From: Gemmatimonadota bacterium
GTDB taxonomy: Bacteria; Gemmatimonadota; Gemmatimonadetes; Gemmatimonadales; GWC2-71-9
Length of the DNA: 64,000 nt
Reading direction: 5' to 3'
Assembly (NCBI GenBank): GCA_016713435.1
Contig: JADJPD010000010.1
Span: forward strand, 62,001 to 126,000
Shown: piece after piece, positions 41,815-52,200 of the stretch
How positions within the stretch are numbered: the first letter of the stretch is position 1
Layout: every line of letters starts with the position of its first letter
Program-made: the position numbers and the translations under genes
The notes under the pieces: generated by a model
What the model saw: only the letters and a program-made list of their open reading frames with translations
Database searches by the model: none
Told to the model about the DNA's origin: nothing

Positions 41815-42348
41815 CTAGCGGGTCACCTCGTACAGCAGCACGTCGTCGATCTCTTCCTCCCACACCGTGCCGGCGACGCGCATGCCCACCTTCTCCGCCA
41901 CGCGGCGCGCGGCGGTGTTCTCGGGCGGGATGCTGGCGCAGACGCGCGCCACCCCGGGGTGCGCCAGGGCCCAGTCGATGAGCGCCCGGGTGGCCTCGCT
42001 GGCGAAGCCCTGCTGCGCCGCGCCGGGGTACGTCGCATAGCCGATCATCACGGCACCCTCGCCGTCCGGCGGGCCGCCGAACCCGAGGGCGCCGGTCACC
42101 TGGCCGGTGGCCTTGTCCACGGTCAGCCAGGTCCACCAGCCGAGGGTGCCGGGATGGGCGCGGAGCTGGTCGCGCACCAGGGGGAGGACCTCCTCCATGA
42201 GCGGCGGCGGCCGGAGCGGGAGCGGGAAGGTGCTGCCGGTCAGCTGGGCCAGCCGGGCCTGGTCGCCGTCGAGGAGCGCGGCGATGGCGTCCGCCGTGAA
42301 CGGGAGCAGGCGGAGGCGGCGGGTCTCGAGCGGGGCGGGCGTGGCCAT
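41815..42348 (-). CDS. GNAT N-acetyltransferase (RimJ/RimL-like)
   Basis: The ATG at 42348 gives 177 residues starting with TRRLRLLPFTADAI, the usual RimJ/RimL opening (LxTxRLxLRP). The acetyl-CoA loop region is IGYATYPGAAQQGFASEATR and the C-terminal strand VCASIPPENTAARRVAEKVG. It would acetylate a protein N-terminus or a small amine. It is the last gene of the dacB operon, 22 bases after the lipoprotein gene. Confidence 0.9.
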   Translation of the reverse strand: MATPAPLETRRLRLLPFTADAIAALLDGDQARLAQLTGSTFPLPLRPPPLMEEVLPLVRDQLRAHPGTLGWWTWLTVDKATGQVTGALGFGGPPDGEGAVMIGYATYPGAAQQGFASEATRALIDWALAHPGVARVCASIPPENTAARRVAEKVGMRVAGTVWEEEIDDVLLYEVTR

Positions 42349-42370
42349 GGGAAGTCCGGGATCCAGGCGA

Positions 42371-43486
42371 TCAGGTGCAGGGGCCGTCCATCTCGGCCGC
42401 GGCCACGACGGTGTTGCCACGCGGCTCGAGGATGACCCAGAGGACGCTGCCATCGGTGACGTCGACCTGCTCCATCCACAGGTAGTCCCGCCCGAAGGCG
42501 AAGCCGCTCACGGCATCGAGCCGGCGCCAGAAGTGCGGCCCCGTGAAGCTGCCGTAGGGGCGCACCGGGCGCCAGCGGCGGTACTCGAGCAGCGTCGGAT
42601 TGAACACCACCTGCCGCCAGGACCCGGCGGCATCCCACACCATGACGATGGACGCCAGCACGTCGGCCCCGCGCGCCGTGGTCCGGCGCTCGCGGAGCGA
42701 GACGGCATAGCGGATGCGGCCGTCGTCGAGCCGGAACGCCAGCACGTCGGCGGCGTCGTCGTCGGCGAGGCCGTTGAGCTCCAGGCGGATGCCGGTGGGG
42801 CGGGCCAGCGGGCGCTCGCGCGGGGGGAGCTGCGCCTCGAGGAGCGAATCCATGGCGTCGGCCGTCCACCCGAGGAGGCTGTCGGTGAGCTCCGGCGACG
42901 GGTCGTCGGCCGGGGTGCGGCGCTCCATGCGCTTCACCACCATGAAGCTCCGGTCCTCGAGGAAGGAGCCCACCACCGGGCCGCGGAGCGAGGGGCCGCT
43001 GCTGCCGCGGGCCGGCGCCACGAGGAACTCCGCCCGGGCCCCGCGTGCGCCGCAGGAGGAGCCGCGGAGCAGGATGCCCGTCAGGTCCACCTGGGTGTGC
43101 CCGGCCGGCGAGCCCACCATCACGGCGCGGGCGCGGAGGGCGGAGTCGGCCACGGGGTCGAGGTTGATGGCGAAGGTGCGCCGGGCGGTGAGCCACTGCC
43201 AGGTGTCGCCGCGACGGTCGGTGGCGGGGCGGTAGCGGCGGGCCAGCGCGGCGATGAGCGCGGTGTCGCCCGAGACCAGGTGCACCTCGCGGCTCGTCCC
43301 CTCACCAATGAAGCTGCCGAGGAGGGCGCCGGTGGAGTCGAGCCGGGCGTCGCTCGCCACGGTGGCCGCGTCGAGGGGGGCCGGCGGCCGCTCCAGGCCC
43401 GTGAGCACGCCGCCGAGCGCGGCGCATCCCGCCGCGAGGGGCAGGACCGCGACCAGCCACCGGTGGAGCGTGGGACGCCTGCGCAT
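42371..43486 (-). CDS. Putative lipoprotein of unknown function, 371 residues
   Basis: A lipobox-like signal (LAAGC, Cys21) opens the protein. The rest is a soluble, beta-rich region with two cysteines (GSSCGARG and MDGPCT) and an aromatic C-terminus (FWRRLDAVSGFAFGRDYLWM). No known domain was recognised. The string RRGDTWQWLTARRTFAINLD and the LTGILLRG strand may be useful search seeds. It lies 19 bases after the ferredoxin/NADP reductase gene in the same operon. Confidence 0.7.
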   Translation of the reverse strand: MRRRPTLHRWLVAVLPLAAGCAALGGVLTGLERPPAPLDAATVASDARLDSTGALLGSFIGEGTSREVHLVSGDTALIAALARRYRPATDRRGDTWQWLTARRTFAINLDPVADSALRARAVMVGSPAGHTQVDLTGILLRGSSCGARGARAEFLVAPARGSSGPSLRGPVVGSFLEDRSFMVVKRMERRTPADDPSPELTDSLLGWTADAMDSLLEAQLPPRERPLARPTGIRLELNGLADDDAADVLAFRLDDGRIRYAVSLRERRTTARGADVLASIVMVWDAAGSWRQVVFNPTLLEYRRWRPVRPYGSFTGPHFWRRLDAVSGFAFGRDYLWMEQVDVTDGSVLWVILEPRGNTVVAAAEMDGPCT

Positions 43487-43505
43487 GGTGCCTCCCCGAG
43501 AAGGT

Positions 43506-44867
43506 TCAGCCCGGCGGCAGCGCCGCGAGCATCTCCGCCACCCGCGTGAACTTGATGCGCGGGCGGCCCGCCGCCTTGCCCGCGGCCAGCTCGGCCTGGT
43601 CCAGCAGCTGCCAGTCGCGCCAGCTCACCACGCGGAGGCCGCGGGCCGCCAGCAGCCGGTCCACCGCCTCCGGCGACGGGTCGGCGGGCGCATTGAGCTG
43701 GCCGGCGGCCGCGTCCTCGAGCAGCCGGTCGGCGGTCTCGACGGCATCCGGCTTGTTGGTGCCGATGACGCCGCTCGGGCCGCGCTTGATCCAGCCCACC
43801 ACGTACTCCCCCCGGGCCACCGTGCCGGGCGCGGCCTGCACCCGCCCCTCGACGTTGGGGATGACGCCCTTCTTCGCGTCGAGCGGGACCCCGGGCAGGC
43901 CGGTGCCGAGGTATCCCACCGAGCGGAACACGAGGCCCACCGGCAGGACGGTCGTCTCGCCCGTGGCCTCGGCCTTCACGTCGGTGCCGCTGCCCGCCAC
44001 CAGCCGGTTCCGCCCGAGGGTGATCCGCTCCACCCGGCCGCGGCCCTCCAGCGCCACCGGCGACTCGAGGAACCGGAGGTGCACGCACCGGGACTTCCCG
44101 GCCTTGGGCCTGCCCGCGAACTCGCGCAGGGTGGCCAGGTTCTTCTCGGCCGTGCGGTCGTCGCCCTGGGCCAGCAGCCGCTCGCTGGCGGGGTCGAGGG
44201 CCAGGTCCTCGGCGCGCACGTCCACGTCGGCGCCCGCGAGCTCGCCCAGTTCCTTGAGCTCGGGGTTGGTGAAGGCGGCCTGCACCGGGCCGCGGCGACC
44301 GATCATGTACACGTGCCGCACGCTGCTGGCGATCAGCGCCTGCCGGGCGTGCTCGGCGATGTCGGTCTTCTGGAGCTCCGCCTCGGTGCGCACCAGGATG
44401 CGCGCCACGTCGATGGCCACGTTCCCGACGCCGATGACGGCGACACTGTCCTGCGTCAGGTCGAACGCCAGGTCGCGGTAATCCGGGTGCCCGTTGTACC
44501 ACCCGACGAACTCGGTGGCCGCATGGCTGCCGGCCAGCGCCTCACCGGGGATGCCGAGGGCGCGGTCGCTGCGCGCGCCGACGGCGTACACCACGGCGTG
44601 ATAGTGCCGCAGCAGCTCCTCGCGCGAGAGATCCGAGCCCACCTCGACGTGGCCCAGGAAGCGCACCCGGGGATCGGCGGCGATGCGCTCGTAGATGCGG
44701 GTCACCGACTTGATCTTCTGGTGGTCGGGCGCCACGCCCCCGCGGACCAGGCCGTAGGGCGTCGGCAGCCGGTCAATGAGGTCGATGTGCGCGGCCGGGG
44801 CCTGCTTGAGCAGGTGCTCCGCCGCGTAGAAGCCCGAGGGGCCGGTGCCGATGATCGCGATGCGCAT
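43506..44867 (-). CDS. Ferredoxin/adrenodoxin-NADP+ reductase, FprA type
   Basis: The ATG at 44867 begins directly at the FAD motif IAIIGTGPSGFYAAEHLL; 453 residues. Then come DRLPTPYGLVRGGVAPDHQ, the NADP motif VIGVGNVAIDVARIL and the C-terminal GYVVGWIKRGPSGVIGTNK. These match FprA/adrenodoxin-reductase-like enzymes, which move electrons between NADPH and ferredoxins. A C-terminal extension (about 390-453) follows the core. It lies 99 bases after sixA. Confidence 0.93.
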   Translation of the reverse strand: MRIAIIGTGPSGFYAAEHLLKQAPAAHIDLIDRLPTPYGLVRGGVAPDHQKIKSVTRIYERIAADPRVRFLGHVEVGSDLSREELLRHYHAVVYAVGARSDRALGIPGEALAGSHAATEFVGWYNGHPDYRDLAFDLTQDSVAVIGVGNVAIDVARILVRTEAELQKTDIAEHARQALIASSVRHVYMIGRRGPVQAAFTNPELKELGELAGADVDVRAEDLALDPASERLLAQGDDRTAEKNLATLREFAGRPKAGKSRCVHLRFLESPVALEGRGRVERITLGRNRLVAGSGTDVKAEATGETTVLPVGLVFRSVGYLGTGLPGVPLDAKKGVIPNVEGRVQAAPGTVARGEYVVGWIKRGPSGVIGTNKPDAVETADRLLEDAAAGQLNAPADPSPEAVDRLLAARGLRVVSWRDWQLLDQAELAAGKAAGRPRIKFTRVAEMLAALPPG

Positions 44868-44966
44868 GTCGAGGGAGAACGGGTGATGCGGTAAGCTAAC
44901 CCCCGCCGGGCGCGGCGGGAGGCGGCGCAGCCCGGCGGAGGGCAAAGCAGGCGGGAGCCGTCGGGA

Positions 44967-45452
44967 TCAGCCGCCCTTGGGGCGCCAGAAGAAGCGGAGG
45001 TGGGCCGCGCCGGCCTTCACCTCGGCGAGGTCGAGGCCGAGCACGCCGGACTTGGGGAAGTCGATGGCGAGGCTCGTCGGGTCGCCCGTGAGGAGGAGGG
45101 AGGCCAGCTGGCCGAGCCACGGCTCGTGGCCCACGAGCGCCACGACGGCGTCGTCGCCGGCGCCGCCGATGGCGCTGGCGAGGCGGCCGAGGTGCGGCGC
45201 CTCGGCGAGCGCAGGGCTGGCGAGCGGCGCCGGTCCCCGGGCGAACTCGGTGGTGATCACCGCCGTCTGCCAGGCCCGGAGCCAGGGCGAGGCGAGGAGC
45301 AGGGTGGGCACGAGTCCGCGCTTGCGGAGCTGCCTCGCGACGCGGCGGTGGCGCTTGCGGCCCTTGTCGGTGAGCGGGCGCAGGGTGTCGTCGGGCCAGA
45401 GGCTGGGGTCGTGCGCGCCGGCGTCGGCGTGGCGGATGAGCAGGAGCTGCAC
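44967..45452 (-). CDS. sixA: SixA-like phosphohistidine phosphatase
   Basis: The GTG start at 45452 is set by GAGGAGG four bases upstream. The 161-residue protein has the RHG-like motif LLIRHADAG and the second His in LVGHEPWLGQL, the minimal histidine-phosphatase fold of SixA. Those enzymes remove phosphate from His residues of phosphorelay proteins. Several kinases are in this window, but no direct partner is adjacent. It is 15 bases after dacB. Confidence 0.88.
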   Translation of the reverse strand: MQLLLIRHADAGAHDPSLWPDDTLRPLTDKGRKRHRRVARQLRKRGLVPTLLLASPWLRAWQTAVITTEFARGPAPLASPALAEAPHLGRLASAIGGAGDDAVVALVGHEPWLGQLASLLLTGDPTSLAIDFPKSGVLGLDLAEVKAGAAHLRFFWRPKGG

Positions 45453-45467
45453 GGGACCTCCTCGGGG

Positions 45468-47048
45468 TCAGCGGCCGCGCTTCACGGCGCGGGCCATCGC
45501 CACCACGACGCTGTCGATCTGCGCGATCGCCCGGCGACCGCCGGCCACGTGGTGATTGGCCATCACCGAGAAGGTGTACGTCTTCCCGTCCACGGTGAAG
45601 TAGCCGGAAAGCGTGTTGACCCGCGCGATGCTCCCGGTCTTCGCCTCCACGGCGCCTTCGAGCAGGGTGCCGCGGAAGCGGTTCCGGAGCGAGCCGGTGT
45701 TGCCGGCCTGCGGGAGGCCGGGGCGGAAGGTCTCCCAGCCCCGGTGCGTGCGGATGTAGCGCAGCAGCTGCGCAAACGCCATCGGCGCCACCAGGTTGGC
45801 GGCCGAGAGGCCGGAGCCGTCGTCCACGGCAACGAGCGTCGAGTCGATCCCCACCGAGTCAATGAGGAAACGCCGCTCCACCTGCCGGCCCTCGTCCCAC
45901 GAGCCGGCGACGCCGAACTGGCGGCCCAGCTGCTTGAGCAGCATGTCGGCGTACCAGTTCTGGCTGGTGTTGAGGATGGGGAAGATCCAGTCGCGGAGCG
46001 GCCGGCCCTCCACCTCGGCGAGCGCGGGGGTGAGGCGAAGGTGGCGGTAGCGCAGGCTGTCGGTGGTGCTGCGGGTGGTGCCCTGCACGGAAATGCCTGC
46101 CTCGGCCAGCGCCTGGCGGAAGGCGCGGGCGGTGAAGAGCGCGGGGTCGGGCATGGCGAAGGACTCGAGCCCGCCCCGCGCGTCCACGGCCACGGTGCCC
46201 TCGGCCCAGAGGCGGAGGGTGCCGGGCTCGCGGAACATGCGGTCGCCGATGTCGCTGGTGCCGCCGGCGGCCACGGTGACGGTGCGGTTCTCGAGGGTGA
46301 CGTCCCCGAGGTCGGGGGTGAAGCTGAGCACGGCGGGGGCGCCCACGGCGGGGCCGGGGCCCCAGGTGATGTCCACGCTGTTGTCGTTGAAGCCGAGGCC
46401 GCTCACCGGCGCCGCAAACCACCAGCTGAGGTCGTAGTTCTCCCAGGCGGGGTGCAGGATCTCGGCGTCGAACCAGGAGCCGTCGCCCACGAGGTCGCCC
46501 ACGACGGTGCGGACGCCGGCGCCGTGGAGTGTGCGGGCCAGGTCGCGCAGCCGATCCAGGGGGTCGCGGTCGCAGGCGCCCGGGAGCAGCGTGTCGGTGG
46601 CGTAGCAGCGCTTGCCGAAGGTCGGGTCGCCGCGGCCGTAGAGCACCAGGTCTCCCTGGACCGCGCCATCCACCACGGGGCCGGCAGCGTAGACGCTGGT
46701 CTTCACCCGGACATCGCCGGGGAGGAGGGAGGAGGCGACGGCGCTGACGACGAGCTTGGTGTTGCTGGCGGGAATGAAGAGGCGATCGGCATTCCGGCCG
46801 AAGAGGAGCTTCCCGCGATCGTCGAGCAGGGCCACGCCCCAGAGGGCGCGCTCGAGCGGCGGGCTGTCGAGCAGCGAATCGAGGACCCGGGTGGCGCGCC
46901 GGCCGAGCTGGGCCGCCAGCGGGGCGGGTGCGGCGGCCGCGAGCGCCGCCGTCAGTAGCATCAGGAGGGCGATGAAAACCGGGCGGGAGGTCCCCGACGG
47001 CGCACCGATCTGGCCGGGGACGCGCCCGGCCCGCTGCACATGTTTCAT
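45468..47048 (-). CDS. dacB: D-alanyl-D-alanine carboxypeptidase/endopeptidase (PBP4/DacB)
   Basis: The 526-residue protein has a signal peptide after a polar 24-residue N-terminus. The penicillin-binding motifs are SNTK (in FIPASNTKLVVSA), SAAN (in DGSGLSAANLV) and KTGS (in VEAKTGSIA). A large insert between the first two motifs is the domain typical of class C PBP4. It trims peptidoglycan stem peptides and cross-links in the periplasm. It has a clear promoter and heads the operon ending with the GNAT gene. Confidence 0.93.
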   Translation of the reverse strand: MKHVQRAGRVPGQIGAPSGTSRPVFIALLMLLTAALAAAAPAPLAAQLGRRATRVLDSLLDSPPLERALWGVALLDDRGKLLFGRNADRLFIPASNTKLVVSAVASSLLPGDVRVKTSVYAAGPVVDGAVQGDLVLYGRGDPTFGKRCYATDTLLPGACDRDPLDRLRDLARTLHGAGVRTVVGDLVGDGSWFDAEILHPAWENYDLSWWFAAPVSGLGFNDNSVDITWGPGPAVGAPAVLSFTPDLGDVTLENRTVTVAAGGTSDIGDRMFREPGTLRLWAEGTVAVDARGGLESFAMPDPALFTARAFRQALAEAGISVQGTTRSTTDSLRYRHLRLTPALAEVEGRPLRDWIFPILNTSQNWYADMLLKQLGRQFGVAGSWDEGRQVERRFLIDSVGIDSTLVAVDDGSGLSAANLVAPMAFAQLLRYIRTHRGWETFRPGLPQAGNTGSLRNRFRGTLLEGAVEAKTGSIARVNTLSGYFTVDGKTYTFSVMANHHVAGGRRAIAQIDSVVVAMARAVKRGR

Positions 47049-47100
47049 TCAGCCCTCATGGAGACCGTCATGAACGTTGACTCTCTGGTGTAACCCCGCC

Positions 47101-47129
47101 ATCCTACAGCACTTGGACCATGTCGTCAA
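47101..47129 (-). promoter_or_regulatory. Promoter of the dacB operon
   Basis: On the minus strand TTGACG (47124-47129), 17-base spacer, TAGGAT (47101-47106). The start near 47094 leaves about 45 bases before the dacB ATG. The same 126-base gap must also serve the divergent Omp85 gene, for which no promoter is clear. Confidence 0.6.
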
Positions 47130-47174
47130 TTCCGACCCCGGGGCGGTCCGGCGCCCCCTCGACTGTCTGATTTT

Positions 47175-49298
47175 GTGACGCGCCGCGCGCTCCTGGCTGC
47201 GCTCGCGCTGCTTGGGCTCGTCCTGCCTCGCGCAGGGTGGGCGCAGGCGGACCGGCCGCTGGTGGTGCGCGGGCTCGAGTTCGAGGGCAACCATGCGATC
47301 GACGACTATCGCCTGAGCATCGCCATCGGCACCACCAACTCGAGCACCTTCGCCACGGCGTGGTACTTCCGCTGGATCGGTCTCGGGGAGAAGCGCTACT
47401 TCGACCCGATCGAGTTCCGGCGCGACGTGCTGCGGCTCATCCTGCTCTACCGGCAGAGCGGGTTCATGGAGGTGGAGGTGGACACCGTGGTGCGGCGCGC
47501 CCGGGGAAACGTGCACCTCACGTTCAAGATCCGCGAGGGCCCGCCGGTGGTGGTGCGGCGCTTCACGGTGACCGGCCTCGACTCGCTGCCCGATGCCGAG
47601 GCCACGCGCGACGCGCTGCCGCTGGAGGAGGGCCAGCCCTTCGACCGGTTCCTCTTCCAGGCCAGTGCCGACACCATCGTGGCGCGGCTCCGGGATCGCG
47701 GCTACCCCGCGGTGGAGGTATTCCGCACCTTCGACGTGGACCGCGAGGCGCGCCGCGCGGAAGCGTCGCTCGAGGTGGTGCCGGGGCCGCGCGCGCACTT
47801 CGGCGCCATCCGGGTGGAGGGCGCGCGCGGGGTGGACACCACTTTCGTCCGCCAGCTGCTCGCGGTGCGGCCGGGGCAGCGGTTCTCCCAGGAAGAATTG
47901 TTCCAGAGCCAGCGGAAGCTCTACACCACGCAGCTCTTCCGGCTGGCCACCGTCACCATCGACAGCACGCGCTATTCCGCGGACAGCAGCGTGGTGCCGG
48001 TGACGGTGGTGGTTTCCGAGGGCCCCGCCCACCGGGTGACGAGCGGCATCGGCTACGGCACCAACGACTGCTTCCGCGGCGGCGCGGGGTGGACCGACCG
48101 GAACCTCCTGGGCACCGGCCGCCGCTTCGAGGTGACGGGCCGCGTCTCCAAGGTGGGGGTGGGCACCCCCTTCGGGCTCGGGCTCGAGAACTCCATCTGC
48201 TCGAGCCTCAAGGACGATCCCATCGGCTCGGCGCTGGCCAACTACAACGTGACCACGGCGGTGCGCCAGCCGCGCTTCTTCACCCCCGACATCACGGGGA
48301 CGCTCGCGCTCTACGCGGAGCGCCGGAGCGAGTTCGCCATCTACCGCCGCGAGGAAGTGGGCGTGAGCCTCGGGCTCCTGCGCGAGACGTCCCAGCGCAT
48401 GCCGATCTCGCTGGCCTACCGGCTCTCGTTCGGCGGCACGGTGGCCACCGACGCCACCTTCTGCGCCTTCTTCAACGCCTGCACGCCGGAGGACGCCCGC
48501 CGGCTGCAGGAGCGCCGGCTCCTCGGCGTGGTCTCCGCCAGCATCAGCTGGCCGCGGCAGAACAACCCGCTCGACCCGAGCCGCGGCCACGTGTACACCT
48601 TCGAGGCCGCGCACAGCTCCCAGCTCACCGGCTCGGCGGCGTTCCAGACCTTCACCCGGGCCACCGGCGACGCCGCGTGGTACGTCCCGGTGGGCCGCAA
48701 GGGCGCCGTGCTCTCGGCCCACCTGCGGGGCGGGCTGGTCTTCAGCCCGCGGGTGTCGCTCGACAGCGCGTCCGGCAACTTCGTGCCGCCGGAGCAGCGC
48801 TTCTACGCCGGCGGCCCCAACGACGTGCGGGGCTACAACCTGAACGAGCTCGGGCCGCTGGTGTACGTGCTGCGGGCCGACAGCCTGTCACCCGAGGCGC
48901 TCGACTCGCTGGTGCGCGGCAACTCGGACCGGGCCACGCGCTTCTCGGCCACCGGCGGCAACACCCTGGGCATCGCGCAGCTCGAGTTCCGGGTGCCGGC
49001 GCCGGTCTGGAGCTCGCGGCTCCGCTTCGCGGCGTTCGTGGACGCGGGCACGCTGTACGAGCGGGGGAAGACGCGGCTGGCCCCGATCCAGGTGCGGGTG
49101 ACCCCGGGCATCGGCCTGCGGATCGCGACCCCGCTCGGGCCCGCGCGCTTCGACATCGGCTACAACGGCTACGACCGCCCGCCGGGGGCCCTCTACCTGC
49201 AGAAGAGCGACGGCACCCTGCAGCTGGTGCAGACCGACTTCGTGCTCAAGCGCGGCAGCCGGCTCACCTACCACTTCAGCTTCGGGCAGGCGTTTTGA
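47175..49298 (+). CDS. Omp85 family outer membrane protein (BamA/TamA-like)
   Basis: GTG start at 47175; 707 residues with a signal peptide (about 1-24). Three POTRA-like domains occupy about 28-285 (FEGNHAIDDYRL, FTVTGLDSLPDAEATRDAL, IRVEGARGVDTTFVRQLL). The barrel follows and contains the lid-lock motif in FYAGGPNDVRGYNLNELGP (VRGY). Three POTRAs and an adjacent TamB favour a TamA-like role over BamA (five POTRAs). The protein would work with TamB in phospholipid transport or barrel assembly. Its stop overlaps the TamB start. Confidence 0.9.
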   Translation: MTRRALLAALALLGLVLPRAGWAQADRPLVVRGLEFEGNHAIDDYRLSIAIGTTNSSTFATAWYFRWIGLGEKRYFDPIEFRRDVLRLILLYRQSGFMEVEVDTVVRRARGNVHLTFKIREGPPVVVRRFTVTGLDSLPDAEATRDALPLEEGQPFDRFLFQASADTIVARLRDRGYPAVEVFRTFDVDREARRAEASLEVVPGPRAHFGAIRVEGARGVDTTFVRQLLAVRPGQRFSQEELFQSQRKLYTTQLFRLATVTIDSTRYSADSSVVPVTVVVSEGPAHRVTSGIGYGTNDCFRGGAGWTDRNLLGTGRRFEVTGRVSKVGVGTPFGLGLENSICSSLKDDPIGSALANYNVTTAVRQPRFFTPDITGTLALYAERRSEFAIYRREEVGVSLGLLRETSQRMPISLAYRLSFGGTVATDATFCAFFNACTPEDARRLQERRLLGVVSASISWPRQNNPLDPSRGHVYTFEAAHSSQLTGSAAFQTFTRATGDAAWYVPVGRKGAVLSAHLRGGLVFSPRVSLDSASGNFVPPEQRFYAGGPNDVRGYNLNELGPLVYVLRADSLSPEALDSLVRGNSDRATRFSATGGNTLGIAQLEFRVPAPVWSSRLRFAAFVDAGTLYERGKTRLAPIQVRVTPGIGLRIATPLGPARFDIGYNGYDRPPGALYLQKSDGTLQLVQTDFVLKRGSRLTYHFSFGQAF

Positions 49299-52200
49299 GG
49301 CGGCGCGCGCTCCGCGGCCTGCTCGCGGTCCTCGTGGCCCTGGTGCCGGCGGTGCTCGGCACGGTGGGCGCGCTCCTCTACACCGGGGCGGGCGCCGCCA
49401 CGCTCGGCCGCCTGGTGGCGGCCGAGCTGGGGCGCAGCTTCCGCGGCACCTTCACGCTGGCGCGGGTGGAGGGCTCCTTCCTGCACGGCGTGGAGCTGGC
49501 GGACCTCACCATCCGCGACAGCGCCGGCGAGCCCTTCGCCACGGTCGACCGGCTGGTGGTGGGCTACCAGCTGCCCGACCTCGCGGCCGGCCGCATCGTG
49601 CTCCGGCACGTGACCCTGGTGGCGCCCGACGTGCGGATCATCCGCCGGGCCAACGGCCGCTTCAACTACCAGGAGATCTTCAAGCTGGGCGAGGGCCCGC
49701 CCGGGACCGGCCCCAAGCGGCTGGTGGAACTGCGCGACGTGGCCATCCGCGATGGGCGCATCGAGGTGCGGCTGCCGTGGAAGGCGCCGGACACCCTGTC
49801 CCGGGCCCAGCAGGATTCCGCCCTCGCCGCCGAGCGGGCCCGGCCCGGGCGCGAGATCCGGGCGACAGCCGACGGGCTCCGGCGCATCCTCCGCTTCGAG
49901 GCGCTCGACGCGCACCTGGCGCGGCTCCTCCTCAGCAGCCCGAAGAACGAGCCGCTCACGTTCGCCATCGACACCCTGACGAGCCGGCTCAGCGATCCCG
50001 CGCTGACGATCACCGACCTGGCCGCCGACGGCTGGCAGCGGGCCGACACGCTGGCCTTCACCGTGCACCGCGCCGCGCTCCCGGACACCCGGGTGACGGG
50101 GGGCGGGCGGGTCACCTGGCCGCGCGGGCCCATCCTGTACGACTTCCAGCTCGCGTCGCCGCACGTGAACCTGGCGGACCCGCGCTGGATCTCCCCGGAC
50201 TTCCCCAGCATGACGGGGCAGGGGCACGTCGTGGCGTTCTCGCGCAGCGACGTCACCACCGCCTACACCCTCACCGGCCTCGACCTCGCCGGCGCGGCCG
50301 GTCGGGCCACCGGCGACGTGACCGTGGTGCTCGACCAGCGCCGCGGCCTCGGGGTCGAGGGGATGATGCTCGACCTCGACGCGCTCGACCTCGACGTCCC
50401 CCGCCCCTGGCTCGACACCCTCCCGCTGCGCGGCACCCTCACCGGCCGCCTCGAGGGCGACGGCTACCTCGATGGCCTGGACCTCCGCACCGACCTCACC
50501 TACCAGGACCGGGACATCCCGGGGGGGGCCGCCACCCGCTTCCGCAGCTACGGCCACCTGCGGCTGGGCGGCGCCAACGGGATGACCTTCGACACGCTGG
50601 TGCTCGACAGCACCGACGTGGACCTGCGCACCGTCCGGCGGCTGGCGCCGGCGGTGGCGCTCCAGGGCCGGCTGCTGCTGGTGGGCCGCCTGGCGGGCCC
50701 CTGGAAGGCCGTCACCTTCGAGGGCGACCTGGCCCACCGGGACGGCGACGCCCCCCAGAGCGCCGCCAGCGGCCGCGCCTATCTCGACACCCGCGCCGAT
50801 ACCCTCCGCTTCGACACCCGGCTCATGGTGGCGCCGCTGGCCTTCGAGGGGGTGCGGCCGAGCTATCCCAACCTGCCCGTGCGCGGCAGCGTCACCGGCC
50901 TGGTGGCGCTGGCCGGCACCCCCGACAGCTTCCAGACCGACGTGGACCTGACGGGGGCTGCCGGGCGGCTGGCGCTCCGCGGCGTGGTGGAGCCGGGGCC
51001 GGGCGGCCGGCTCGGGGCGCGCGGGCTCGAGGGCCGCTTCCAGCGCCTGGACCTCGCGGCCCTCACCGGCCGGGGGCCGGCCACCCGCCTCACCGGCAGC
51101 CTCGCGGCCGACGGCCAGTACGACAGCGTGGCCGGTCCCCGCGGCACCCTCCGCCTGGACCTGGCCCCGAGCCAGGTGCGCGAGGTGCCGTTCGACAGCC
51201 TCCACCTCCAGGCCGAGGGCGACGGCGCCACCGTGGCGCTGGACACCCTCTTCCTGGCCTGGACCGGCGGCCGGCTCGGCGGCGGCGGCCGGCTCCCGTG
51301 GCGCCGCGGCGAGGGCCCCGGCCTGCACCTGACATTCGAGGCGGAAAGCCTGACGCACTTCGACCCGCTGGTCACCACCTACGCCGGGGAGGCCAGCGAC
51401 AGCGCCGACCGCGCCGAGCCGCTCGCCGGCCGGGCCAGCGGGGAGGTGGACGTCATCGGCACGCTCGAGGCGCCGCGGGTGCTGCTGCAGGCCCGCGCCC
51501 GCGCGCTCCGCTGGCGCGGCGTGCGCAGCCCGGAGGTGGCGCTCGGCTTCGGCTGGCAGCGCGCCCCCCGGCCCGAGATCGGCGGCGCCGTGCGCGCGGA
51601 CAGCATCGTGGTGGGCAGCTGGGTGCTGCGCGACCTCGACGTGGTGGTGGGCGGGTGGCAGGACTCGCTCCGCTGGCTGGCGGGCGGCCGGGTGGGGCCG
51701 GAGGCGGGGCTCTCCGGGGCCGGCTCGCTGTGGCGCCTGCCGGACTCGAGCGTGCTCACCGTGGACAGCCTCGTGGCCCGGCTCCCCGAGCACGCCTGGC
51801 GCCTGGAGCAGCCGGTGACGCTCGGGCTCGGCACCGGGCGCGTCAGCTTCACCCCGGCGCGGCTCGCGGCCGTGGACGGCTCGGGATCCATCACCGTGGC
51901 GGGGACGCTCCCGCGCCAGGCGCCGGGCAACCTGGCGGTGAGCGTGGTGGGCCTGCCGCTCCGCGACGTGTACACCCTGCTCGAGCGCGACACCAGCAAC
52001 GTCGCCGGCACCCTGCAGCTCGACCTCGAGATCGGCGGGACCGCCGCCGCCCCGCGCCTGCGCGGCACCGGGGCGCTGGCCGACGCGTCGTTCGGGGAGT
52101 TCGGGTCGCCCTTCGTGCAGGGGATCCTCAACTACGAGGACCGGCGGCTCGACGCCAACCTGCTCCTCTGGAAGACCGGCGCCCCGGTGCTGCGCATCGA